Source: Phycisphaerae bacterium (GTDB taxonomy: Bacteria; Planctomycetota; Phycisphaerae; UBA1845). Taken from it: 38,135 bases of DNA. Every line of letters begins with the position of its first letter. The first letter of the stretch is position 1. The DNA lies in contig JAJDDV010000044.1 in assembly GCA_029260135.1 (NCBI GenBank), positions 1 to 38,135 on the forward strand, given 5' to 3'. The notes below the pieces were generated by a model. That model worked only from the letters and a program-made list of their open reading frames with translations, made no database searches and was not told where the DNA came from. Shown in pieces: positions 26,335 to 34,299 of the stretch. A program made the position numbers and the translations under genes.

Positions 26335-27837
26335 ATGTGCGAGCCGAAGATGCCTTTTGAATCAGTCAAACTCGACGTACGCGGGGCGAAGGCAAAGAAG
26401 CCCATGCCCCACAAGCAGCTCGGTTCCATCTTCCTCTGCATCGTCGCCGGCGTCTGGTCGCCGAGTTTGGGAGTTGCGCAACTTCCCGAGAGTGGCCTGT
26501 ATGTGCCCGAGCTCGACGTCTTCGACCAAGCGATGCAGAACTTCATGCAGACCAACGGCATCGAAGCTGGCGTGTTGGGCGTCATGAAGAACGGGAACAT
26601 TGTCTACCTTCGCGGATTCGGCTGGCGGGACCACACCCACACGACGCCGCTTCCCGAGAACGCGATGATGCGCCTGGCCAGCGTCACCAAGCCGGTGACG
26701 GCGGCCGGAATTCAAAAGCTGATCGACGCGAGAATGATCGATCCGCTCGACTTTGCCTTTAGCCTCCAACAGCCCGCGCCGGGTCTTCTGGAGTACGACC
26801 CGTTCGGCGGCCTCGGGGACTCGCGGCTACGTTCTATTACCGTACAACATCTGCTAACGCACACTGGTGGCTGGGACCGTGCCGTTGCAGGAGACCTGAC
26901 CTACAGAGAGATTCGCATCGCCTCCGATATGAATGTCATCAGTCCACCGGGGCGGGTCAATACGGTCCGCTGGATCATGGGACAACCGCTGCAGTACAAC
27001 CCGGGTACGCCCCCCTGCGACAACAACGGCAATCCCCCGGGCTGCTACGCAGGAACACAATATTCAAACATCGGCTACCTCCTTCTCGGGTTGATCCTCG
27101 AGCAGGAAAGCGGGATGGACTACATCAGTTTCATACGCCGTCATGTTCTCACGGAATCGATGTGGTTTCCCGCGTCAGAATTTGAGCTGGGCCGCACGTT
27201 CCCAGCGGACCGTAACCTGCGTGAGCCCTGGTATGACGAAGACGCGGCAGGGATCAACGTGTTCGATCCCTACACAATCCCCAACTTCGTACGAAGGCCC
27301 GACGGTAGTTGGGATCACGAGGCCCGCGTGGGGCAGGGCGCGCTGATCGCTAGCGCGGTGCCGCTGCTGCACTACCTAGAGACTTACACTGTTAACAATC
27401 CGAATATTGGAGCGCCGTTGACGCAGCGCATCCTGAGGAATCATGGGGGCTCCTTGGCTGGAACCAACACGCTGGCGAGACAGCGACCCGACGGCGTCAA
27501 CTATGTGCTGCTTGTCAACAAGCGCAACCTCGCTGCCGGTGGAGTCTCATACTCCACCCAGTTTCTGACGGGATTCGATGCCGTACTCGACGCCGGTGGA
27601 ATCAGCTGGCCTGCGTCGACCGTTGACGGCACATGGTTCGATTTCGCGTATGGCGGCGTCGAGGAAGGCTCCTACAACCGTCCGTACAACAGCATGGACG
27701 ATCTGAGGCCGTCCAACGTTGGGTCGTTCAGCAAAGTGAGAATCAAGGAAAGCTCAAGTCGTTGGACGGGCGTCATCGACCAGCCAAACCTACGTCTGAT
27801 GACGCTGAAGGGCGAAGTCGCAACCATCGGCCTGTAG
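26335..27837 (+). CDS. Exported serine hydrolase of the beta-lactamase/penicillin-binding class C fold
   Basis: 500 residues from ATG 26335, 7 bp after the previous stop. ATG 26404 is an alternative that opens directly into a typical signal peptide (MPHKQLGSIFLCIVAGV...GVAQ). Catalytic motifs are present: SVTK (S116, K119), YSN (243-245) and HGG (370-372), the class C/esterase-type replacement of KTG. Such proteins cleave or transfer esters, amides or D-amino-acid peptides; true beta-lactamase activity is not implied. After the enzyme domain (about 60-425) the last roughly 70 residues (WFDFAYGGVEEGSYNRPYNS...TIGL) form a module shared with the two following genes. Close spacing with its neighbours suggests one transcript from 23571 to 30563. 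Confidence 0.85.
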   Translation: MCEPKMPFESVKLDVRGAKAKKPMPHKQLGSIFLCIVAGVWSPSLGVAQLPESGLYVPELDVFDQAMQNFMQTNGIEAGVLGVMKNGNIVYLRGFGWRDHTHTTPLPENAMMRLASVTKPVTAAGIQKLIDARMIDPLDFAFSLQQPAPGLLEYDPFGGLGDSRLRSITVQHLLTHTGGWDRAVAGDLTYREIRIASDMNVISPPGRVNTVRWIMGQPLQYNPGTPPCDNNGNPPGCYAGTQYSNIGYLLLGLILEQESGMDYISFIRRHVLTESMWFPASEFELGRTFPADRNLREPWYDEDAAGINVFDPYTIPNFVRRPDGSWDHEARVGQGALIASAVPLLHYLETYTVNNPNIGAPLTQRILRNHGGSLAGTNTLARQRPDGVNYVLLVNKRNLAAGGVSYSTQFLTGFDAVLDAGGISWPASTVDGTWFDFAYGGVEEGSYNRPYNSMDDLRPSNVGSFSKVRIKESSSRWTGVIDQPNLRLMTLKGEVATIGL

Positions 27838-27908
27838 CGAATCGTGATCAAGATGCAGAAGACAAGAATGACAATGGGAAAGAGCGTGCGAATGGCGGAG
27901 ACCGGGGA

Positions 27909-29255
27909 GTGACAGGTAGCCGACTCATTCTCAGCGTGTCGTTGCTCTTCATTATCTTGTTCGCCCCAGCCGGTGCGCACGCTGCGTACCGCGCGCTGTC
28001 GGGCAACCTCAGTTCCTACCTCAACAACCTCTGCATTCCACCATCCGGTACGGAGGTTTTCGACGAGCCAAGCCCGTCGGACATGCTGGACTGGAAGGAC
28101 GCGATCGATGCACTGATCGCCGAGGACTACCAGCTCGCCGCCGATCTTGCGGAACTGCAACTGTACGACCTGGTCCAGTTTACCGATGCAGGATCCGGGT
28201 GTGTCTACTACGTATTCATCGAGAAGCTCTGCCCCGCTACGCTCGGCTGCTTCGCCGGGCTCTTCTTTGACCCGGAACCGTGCCGGGGCCTGGGGACTTT
28301 CGTGTTCAATCCTCACAGTCGCCGCGCGCTGAACATCCAGGTGCCGCACGCCATCACCGACGAGGGGACGCGCCCGGAGGGAATCTCGATGTTCCTCCAA
28401 CTCCAGGCGACATTCCTTCAGATCACCGGGACCACCCGATGTGCGAACGCCGCATCCGGATGCGGGGGACCGACTGGAGCGTGCGGGGGTTCCGGTCCAT
28501 ATCGAGTCTCTGACGTCGCCCACTACACGGAGAACTTCTACCAGGTCACCAGCACCAGAGTCCACGAACTTCTTCCGGAAGTCGTGGCGGTCAGCGTTCA
28601 CGGGTTTGAGGCCTGCTCATCGTCGCTCGGAACCAACGTCGCACAGATCAACAACGGAACGGGATCGGGCGCGTGCGACGCCAGCAACGAACCCAACAGC
28701 CTGGCAACGCAACTGGCGGCTGAGTACAGAGTACAGATCAGCAACATGCAGTTTCCCTATCCCGGGCGCGGTGCGGCAAGCTGCAACCTGGCTCCGGGCG
28801 AACCCGCGGAACTCGAGCTGGCCGGGTGCCCGATCTTCTGTGGCGGCAGCAACGTCCAGGGTCGAGCCATCAACGGGTCGACCGGCACCTGCCCCAGGGG
28901 AACGTGCGATCACCCCGACCCGGAGGCGTTCATCCACCTCGAACAACTACCACCGTTGCGCATCGCGCCGCCCGGTCTGCCGTTTCCGTATCCTTACCCG
29001 GGGATGTCCTGGCAGATCACGATCGACGTCTTCGCCGCAACCTTCGACATACTCGAAACCTGGGTGGAGTTTGGGTATGGCGGGGCGGAGGTCGGCCATT
29101 ACTGTCAACCCTATGACACAGTCGGCGAAGCTCTCCGAGACAGCGGTCTCGGCGCCACGGTTTTCGTCAAGGCGGGTTCATCGCCGGAGGTCGTGACGAT
29201 CAACCAGCGTGTCACGGTTCGGTCTTACGGCGGGCCGGCCGTCATCGGCCGATAG
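27909..29255 (+). CDS. Exported protein of unknown function with the shared C-terminal module
   Basis: About 448 residues from GTG 27909, chosen because GGAG stands about 8 bases upstream and a signal peptide follows at once (TGSRLILSVSLLFIILFAPAGAHA). Upstream in-frame sequence back to 27633 overlaps the previous gene and is not signal-like. The mature region has about 16 cysteines and conserved-looking polar motifs: NPHSRRALNIQVPHAITDEGTRPEG, TGTTRCANA, YRVSDVAHYTENFYQV and VVAVSVHGF. The His, Asp and Glu in these segments could form a metal or catalytic site, but I do not recognise the family and assign no reaction. The end (WVEFGYGGAEVGHYCQPYDT...PAVIGR) is the module shared with both neighbours. 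Confidence 0.75.
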   Translation: MTGSRLILSVSLLFIILFAPAGAHAAYRALSGNLSSYLNNLCIPPSGTEVFDEPSPSDMLDWKDAIDALIAEDYQLAADLAELQLYDLVQFTDAGSGCVYYVFIEKLCPATLGCFAGLFFDPEPCRGLGTFVFNPHSRRALNIQVPHAITDEGTRPEGISMFLQLQATFLQITGTTRCANAASGCGGPTGACGGSGPYRVSDVAHYTENFYQVTSTRVHELLPEVVAVSVHGFEACSSSLGTNVAQINNGTGSGACDASNEPNSLATQLAAEYRVQISNMQFPYPGRGAASCNLAPGEPAELELAGCPIFCGGSNVQGRAINGSTGTCPRGTCDHPDPEAFIHLEQLPPLRIAPPGLPFPYPYPGMSWQITIDVFAATFDILETWVEFGYGGAEVGHYCQPYDTVGEALRDSGLGATVFVKAGSSPEVVTINQRVTVRSYGGPAVIGR

Positions 29256-29264
29256 GGGATTGGA

Positions 29265-30563
29265 ATGAGCATAGTGCTGGAACAGGGAATTCGGCGGTGG
29301 TGGCGAGACGCGGCAAGTGCATTCTTGGTGCTGATGGCTGCGCTGGCAGGAAGCCGCGCAAACGCCGAGGTGTTCAACATCGAGATCGACTACATGGTCG
29401 ATTCGGGGATCGGGGGGCACTCGCACCGTCCGTCGAACCACGAGATTGACGCCGTCGTCCAGATGTTTGCGTGCCAGGGGCATACGCTGAACATCATCGT
29501 GGACGATGTGCTCCCCCATTACACGCAGCTTCGCAACGACCCCAACAACTGCCGAAACGTATTCGGGTATTCCGGCGCGAACGGCAGCTTCGGGCGGCTC
29601 AAGCGCGATTTCTATGATCACGCGGGTGAAGCGGGGTGGCATTACTGCATCTTCGCGCACTTCATCGAGGATGCGGAGTGCAAGTTCAGCGGATCGTCGG
29701 GAATTGCGGAGATCGGCGGCGATGACTTCATCGTGTCGCTGGGCGATTTCGATAATGATATCGGCACGCCGTGGGACCGGGCCGCAACGCTGGCGCACGA
29801 GTTCGGTCACAATCTGGGGCTCTATCATTGCGGCGGTGCTGCGCCTTGCGGGGACCCGGATGACGACCCCACTTCGATCGGTCCACGACCTGTGAATCTG
29901 CCGAGTGTGATGAGCTACTTCTATCAACTCAGGGGCGTGCGCGCGAACCTGGAGTGCCAGGGGCTCGTTCATCCGGGGTTGACGCTGTTCAAGAACCTCG
30001 ATTACTCGCACGGATCGATGTGTACGTTGAATGAAGCGTTTCTCGACGAGTTGTACGGCAGCGGGCTGCGCTCGGTGGATTGGGATTGCGGCGGGACCAT
30101 CGGTGGGGTGGTGTCGCAGGACCTCAATGAAGACGCCGACGGCTGGTGCGGGGCGGTCACGGGTCTTCATACGCTCAGGGATTTCGATGAGTGGGCCAAC
30201 ATTCGAGACCATACGAGAGTGGAGCACGCGCTCCTGAGCGATCTTCCGGTCTCTCGTTGCGTCACGTCGAGCGAGGTCCGCGCGCAGCAAGTCAAACGAG
30301 GCGGCTGCCCTCAGCCAGCGGTTGTCGTGGAAGCCTGCTTCCCTGGAGAGATGGTCTACGCAACAGGCTCCGGGATGCCGGGGGCGGTTGGAACGTGCGA
30401 TGATCCCTTTCCGACGGTGGAGGCTGCCAAGAACGCCGCACCGGCCGGGAGCATACTCCAGCTCACACCCCGCGTCTACCGCGAGCGGGTGCCGCTGATC
30501 CTGCAGACGCAAGTGACGATTTCTTCGCGCGGAACGGCTGTCATCGGGACTACGATTCCGTGA
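29265..30563 (+). CDS. Exported metzincin-type zinc metalloprotease with the shared C-terminal module
   Basis: 432 residues from ATG 29265, 9 bp after the previous stop. A signal peptide covers about 14-34 (RDAASAFLVLMAALAGSRANA). The zinc site HEFGHNLGLYH (178-188: H178, E179, H182, H188) and a Met-turn (SVMSY, M216) define a metzincin. Asp/Gly-rich sequence before it (GDDFIVSLGDFDNDIG) may bind calcium. Cysteines throughout suggest disulfides in the exported protein. The last roughly 68 residues (MVYATGSGMPGAVGTCDDPFPT...TAVIGT) are a diverged copy of the module ending the two preceding proteins. It probably degrades extracellular protein; the exact peptidase family was not determined. Confidence 0.87.
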   Translation: MSIVLEQGIRRWWRDAASAFLVLMAALAGSRANAEVFNIEIDYMVDSGIGGHSHRPSNHEIDAVVQMFACQGHTLNIIVDDVLPHYTQLRNDPNNCRNVFGYSGANGSFGRLKRDFYDHAGEAGWHYCIFAHFIEDAECKFSGSSGIAEIGGDDFIVSLGDFDNDIGTPWDRAATLAHEFGHNLGLYHCGGAAPCGDPDDDPTSIGPRPVNLPSVMSYFYQLRGVRANLECQGLVHPGLTLFKNLDYSHGSMCTLNEAFLDELYGSGLRSVDWDCGGTIGGVVSQDLNEDADGWCGAVTGLHTLRDFDEWANIRDHTRVEHALLSDLPVSRCVTSSEVRAQQVKRGGCPQPAVVVEACFPGEMVYATGSGMPGAVGTCDDPFPTVEAAKNAAPAGSILQLTPRVYRERVPLILQTQVTISSRGTAVIGTTIP

Positions 30564-30585
30564 CGTGTAGTCCGCGCGGTTTGAC

Positions 30586-30603
30586 TCTCTGGGCGAACAG
30601 AGA
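30586..30603. terminator. Possible hairpin between the convergent protease and kinase genes
   Basis: TCTCTG (30586-30591) and CAGAGA (30598-30603) pair perfectly around a 6-base loop in the 65-bp convergent gap. There is no T-run and the stem is short, so this is only a candidate. Confidence 0.3.
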
Positions 30604-30628
30604 TGCGATTGGTTCAGCCGATCCGCTG

Positions 30629-33244
30629 TTAGGGTACGGACGTCGCGTCATCGTTTGGGCGCTCGAGCCGAATTTGGAAGGGCTCCGCCGCACTGGGCCT
30701 TTCCCACGCGTCGTAAAGTTGAACGATGATGCGCAGGGTAGCCATCGTACGGTCATTGTCCAAACCGAGTGCTTTCTCAGTGGTCGCGAGGCTGGAAAGT
30801 AGGCGCTGTTCTGCTTCGTCGAACCGACCAACCTTCAACAGGCATTCTCCGTAGCACCGCTCGAAGAACCCGCCAATCCAGTGCCCCGGGGGCAACGCCT
30901 TCTCGGTCGCCGTTCGCACGGTCTCAAAGAGTGCGAGTGCTTCGTCGAGCTTTCCGAGGTCCGCTTTCGTTCGAGCGAGGTTGTTGGCGGCGACGAGCGT
31001 CTGTTGACACTCCCATCCACACGACTGCGCGTACCGTTGAACAACTCCTTCATAGAGGCGTTCCGCCTTCTCGTTATGGCCTCCCTCGCGGTAGAGCAGT
31101 GCCAGGGTGCTGACGGAAGACATGGTGTTTGGATGGTCGTCCCCGAGCTTGGCGCGGCTGCCATCCAGCGCGGCCTCGACGAGTCGTATAGCGTCCGGCA
31201 ATCGATTCATGTAGTAATACATGAGGCCGAGGTCATTGGTTGTGGACAAAGTGTGACGGTGTTTTGGGCCGAGTATTCGAGTTTGCTCATCCAGAACTTG
31301 TTCGAATAGCTCGATCGCTTCCTCATATCGCGAGAGATCGCCGCGCATGCGTGCGAGGTGCTTCATCAGGTTCAGTGTGGCGGGATGGCCCTCGCCATAC
31401 GTCGCCCTGTACCCGTCCATCGCTTCAACGTAGAGGGGTTCAGCCTTCTCAAATCTGCCCGCGCTCGTGTAAAGGACCAGGATGGTGGTTAGCGAAGCGA
31501 GTGTGTCGGGGTGATGGGCGCCGAGAGCGCTTCTGTGTGACTCCAACGACTCCACGGCTACGGCCTCGGCCTTCTCGTGTTCTCCACGGGCACTGTAGTT
31601 CAGTGCCAAATGGTCCAACACTCTCATCGTGAGCGGATCCGTGGCGCCGAGCTCGCGGCGAGCGCGATTCAGTGTATCGACGAGCAGCGTGTGGGCTTCG
31701 TCAGCGCGTCCTTGGAGGTACCTGAGGGAACCCAGCTTGCTCTGGGACGCAAGTGCGGGCGCGCTATTGTGCCCGTGCGTCGCGCGGTTCACTTCGAGCG
31801 CCCGCGTCAAGTGTTCTTCGGCTTTGTCGTGCTTCCCGATGTGAAGCAGGGCCATGCCCAACGACGTGCGAACGGAAGCCTCGATCGACTCGTCGGCGAA
31901 TCGGACGAAACTCGAGGAGGCGTCGAGGATCTCCTCGAGGGTCATGTCCGGATCGGCGATGTCGAAATCGTCGGCCGCGCCGAGTACATACGTGGTGAGG
32001 AATTGATTGGCGGATTCCGTCATCCTCGCCTGGTGCTCCGCGTTGCGGTACAGCGTCCATGCTACAACCGTCGAGACCATGACCACGAGAACCAGCAGTC
32101 CCGCCAACGCGAACGGAGCCTTGTGGCGGCTCACCATTCTCGAGATCTGATACATGGCACTTGGAGGGCGGGCGAGAATGGGCTGATTCGCCAGATAGCG
32201 CCTGAGGTCATCCGACAATGCGGCGGCGCCTTGATATCGGCGGTCCCGCTCCTTGGCCAATGCCTTGCGGACGATGTTCTCGGGATCGCCGCCAAGCGCG
32301 CGGTTGATCTTGCTGGGTCTCTGTGGCGGGTTGTCGCAAATGATGCGAATGGCCTCGGGGAGCGTTGCGCGAGAAAGGTCGTACGGAAGCTGATCCGTCA
32401 GCAGCTCATAGAGCACAACGCCGAGCGAATACACATCGCTGCGCACATCGATGTCATCGGTGTTGCCGCGTGCTTGCTCCGGACTCATGTACGTGAGCGT
32501 TCCCTGGACCCGGCCTACGTCGGTCACGATCGTCGTTACCGCCACGTCCGCGTCGGTGATTTTCGCCAGGCCAAAATCGAGGATTCTCGGATTGCCCTCG
32601 TCATCGATGAGGATGTTGGAAGGCTTGATGTCGCGGTGGATAACGCCGCGCTGGTGGGCGTAACTGATCGCGTCGCAAATCCGGCAGAACAGTTCCATGC
32701 GCGCGGTCTTGGAAAGCTCTCGCCGGCGGGCGAACTCGGTCAGCGGTAGCCCGGAGATCAACTCCATGGCAAAGAAATGCCGGCCGTCGTCGGTGCCGCC
32801 CGCTTCGTGGATGGCCGCGATGGCGGGATGCCTCAGCCTGGCCAGCGCCCGCACCTCGCGCTCGTAGAGCCTGAGTCGGTATTGGTCCACGTGTGCACCG
32901 CCTCGGACCACCTTGAGGGCCACCTCGCGCTGCGGGCTCTTCTGGATGGCCCGGTAGACCACGCCCATACCGCCGTAGCCCAGGACACCGACCAGCTCAA
33001 ACCCACCGATGTGCCGGCCGATCAGACTCTCTGCGTGATCCTGCGTGAAGAGGATCGCGACCTCTTCGCTGCTCGGGGATTCAAGGAACCCGTCGGCCCG
33101 CCCCTCGAAACTCAATAGGGACTCGACTTCGGACCGGATCGTGGCGTCGCACAGGCTGTCCAGGAACGCGGACCGTTCGGAGGGTGCGAGGGCGCGAGCG
33201 GCTTCGAGGAGTTTCTCGACTTGCTGCCATTGGTCCTCTGTCAT
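30629..33244 (-). CDS. Membrane Ser/Thr protein kinase with TPR sensor region (second pair)
   Basis: About 871 residues from ATG 33244, whose A is the last base of the upstream sigma factor stop (TGATG), so translation should be coupled. An N-terminal helical region (about 1-60, DQWQQVEKLLEAARAL...LRSEV-type) of the kind often found ahead of kinases in these bacteria precedes the kinase domain at about 82-350. Motifs are GYGGMGVVYRA (89-99), K111, HRD (203-205), DFG (223-225) and SPE (254-256), all intact. A membrane helix lies at about 377-397. About ten TPRs follow to about residue 840, presumably extracytoplasmic. It is shorter than the first kinase and similar in plan, so the two are paralogous. 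Likely role: signal-responsive phosphorylation controlling the partner sigma factor (inference from pairing). Confidence 0.92.
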   Translation of the reverse strand: MTEDQWQQVEKLLEAARALAPSERSAFLDSLCDATIRSEVESLLSFEGRADGFLESPSSEEVAILFTQDHAESLIGRHIGGFELVGVLGYGGMGVVYRAIQKSPQREVALKVVRGGAHVDQYRLRLYEREVRALARLRHPAIAAIHEAGGTDDGRHFFAMELISGLPLTEFARRRELSKTARMELFCRICDAISYAHQRGVIHRDIKPSNILIDDEGNPRILDFGLAKITDADVAVTTIVTDVGRVQGTLTYMSPEQARGNTDDIDVRSDVYSLGVVLYELLTDQLPYDLSRATLPEAIRIICDNPPQRPSKINRALGGDPENIVRKALAKERDRRYQGAAALSDDLRRYLANQPILARPPSAMYQISRMVSRHKAPFALAGLLVLVVMVSTVVAWTLYRNAEHQARMTESANQFLTTYVLGAADDFDIADPDMTLEEILDASSSFVRFADESIEASVRTSLGMALLHIGKHDKAEEHLTRALEVNRATHGHNSAPALASQSKLGSLRYLQGRADEAHTLLVDTLNRARRELGATDPLTMRVLDHLALNYSARGEHEKAEAVAVESLESHRSALGAHHPDTLASLTTILVLYTSAGRFEKAEPLYVEAMDGYRATYGEGHPATLNLMKHLARMRGDLSRYEEAIELFEQVLDEQTRILGPKHRHTLSTTNDLGLMYYYMNRLPDAIRLVEAALDGSRAKLGDDHPNTMSSVSTLALLYREGGHNEKAERLYEGVVQRYAQSCGWECQQTLVAANNLARTKADLGKLDEALALFETVRTATEKALPPGHWIGGFFERCYGECLLKVGRFDEAEQRLLSSLATTEKALGLDNDRTMATLRIIVQLYDAWERPSAAEPFQIRLERPNDDATSVP

Positions 33245-33810
33245 CACGCGCTCATCTTGCGCAGGAGCCAGAGTTTCGCAAAGCTCCAATCGCTCTTGAC
33301 GGTGCGCACAGACACGCCAAGCGCCTTCGCCGTGTCCTCAACGCCCAGGCCTGCGAAGAAACGCAATTCCACGACGCCGGCCTTACGCTTGTCCTGCGCT
33401 GCCAGCGCCGTCATCGCTTCGTCCAACGCGATCAGGTCCACACCCCGCTCCTCGAAGACAGCCAGGGATTCGTCAAGTGGAAGTGAACCTTGCCCGCCGC
33501 CTCGTTTCTTGCGGCCGCACGCGCGAGCGTGATCGACGAGAATATGTCGCATTACTGCCGCGGCGACGCGAAAGAAATGACCTCGGTCGTTCCATTGCTG
33601 CGGCTCACCGCGGAACAGGCGCAGATAGGTTTCATGAACCAAAGCGGTCGGCTGAAGCGTGTGGTCCGAGCGTTCGTCCCGCATGCAACGGTCCGCAAGC
33701 CGGCGGAGCTCGCCGTAAATCACCGGCAGAAGCTCGGCGGAAGCCGCACGGTCACCGTTGCTCAAGGTGGCCAGAATGCGTGTGATGTCCGCTGGCGCCG
33801 GGGTGCTCAC
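33244..33810 (-). CDS. ECF sigma factor of the TIGR02999 type
   Basis: 188 residues from GTG 33810, with AGAGG about 8 bases upstream. The motif LQPTALVHETYLRLF (about 52-66) and the following HFFRVAAAVMRHILVDHARA are typical of the ECF subfamily modelled as TIGR02999/PF07638, common next to Ser/Thr kinases. The C-terminal region 4 helix-turn-helix is VEDTAKALGVSVRTVKSDWSFAKLWL. It differs clearly from the other sigma factor in this window (22021-22638), so the two pairs are not a simple recent duplication. It should control a regulon of its own together with the overlapping kinase gene. Confidence 0.92.
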   Translation of the reverse strand: MSTPAPADITRILATLSNGDRAASAELLPVIYGELRRLADRCMRDERSDHTLQPTALVHETYLRLFRGEPQQWNDRGHFFRVAAAVMRHILVDHARACGRKKRGGGQGSLPLDESLAVFEERGVDLIALDEAMTALAAQDKRKAGVVELRFFAGLGVEDTAKALGVSVRTVKSDWSFAKLWLLRKMSA

Positions 33811-34299
33811 GACCGTGCCTCTAGAAAACTTCGAAAAGACCCGAAACGATCTGCCCCGGGATGGAGTAAAGAGCGCTGCTAATGGGTGAAGCAGGGTCTT
33901 AACTCCCGGAGCAACGACAGCCGTTTCTGAGTATAGCGGAAAGGCTGTCTGCGGATCAAGCGCTCACCAGTACGCACCGAGGGGGCGCAATACTCGGACT
34001 GTGCAGTCCGGGTGATCAGGGCCTCGCCGTTGTTCTGTTGCACTGAATGGGCCGTGCGACATCGGGTCCGGGTGCGAAGAAGCACTGCGTCAGTTTCGCG
34101 GCGTGGCGTCGGAAGCGCAGAGTGACGGAGTTCATAGGGCAGATTCGTTCCTTCTGCGCCTGCCATCAACAGAGCCGGAATAATCGCAACGGGTAGGAAG
34201 GGCCGCCTTCACTCCTGCAACGTGAGTCGGCTGTGCGCCCGGTCCGTTCGGGCGAAATGTCCCCGTTGGAAGCGTGCCATCAAGTAGCGGAGCCAGAGA
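33811..34299. other. Divergent intergenic region of about 490 bp
   Basis: It lies between the second sigma factor (leftwards) and the large Cys-rich gene (rightwards) and should contain both promoters. A minus-strand frame at 33879-34169 (96 codons) has no signal, motif or ribosome site and looks like chance. No repeats or RNA gene were recognised. Confidence 0.45.

Noticed and set aside
26335..27837. Reading the serine hydrolase as an antibiotic-resistance beta-lactamase
   Set aside because: The SxxK, YSN and HGG set is shared by many esterases and peptidases of this fold; the fused C-terminal module and context give no resistance link.
29178..30512. 444-codon minus-strand frame opposite the metalloprotease
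   Set aside because: It overlaps a gene with an intact HExxHxxGxxH site and itself shows no signal or family resemblance.
31577..32749. 390-codon plus-strand frame opposite the second kinase
   Set aside because: Same explanation: an antisense shadow of a well-supported gene.
33879..34169. 96-codon minus-strand frame in the divergent gap
   Set aside because: No ribosome site, signal or motif; it lies where promoters are expected.
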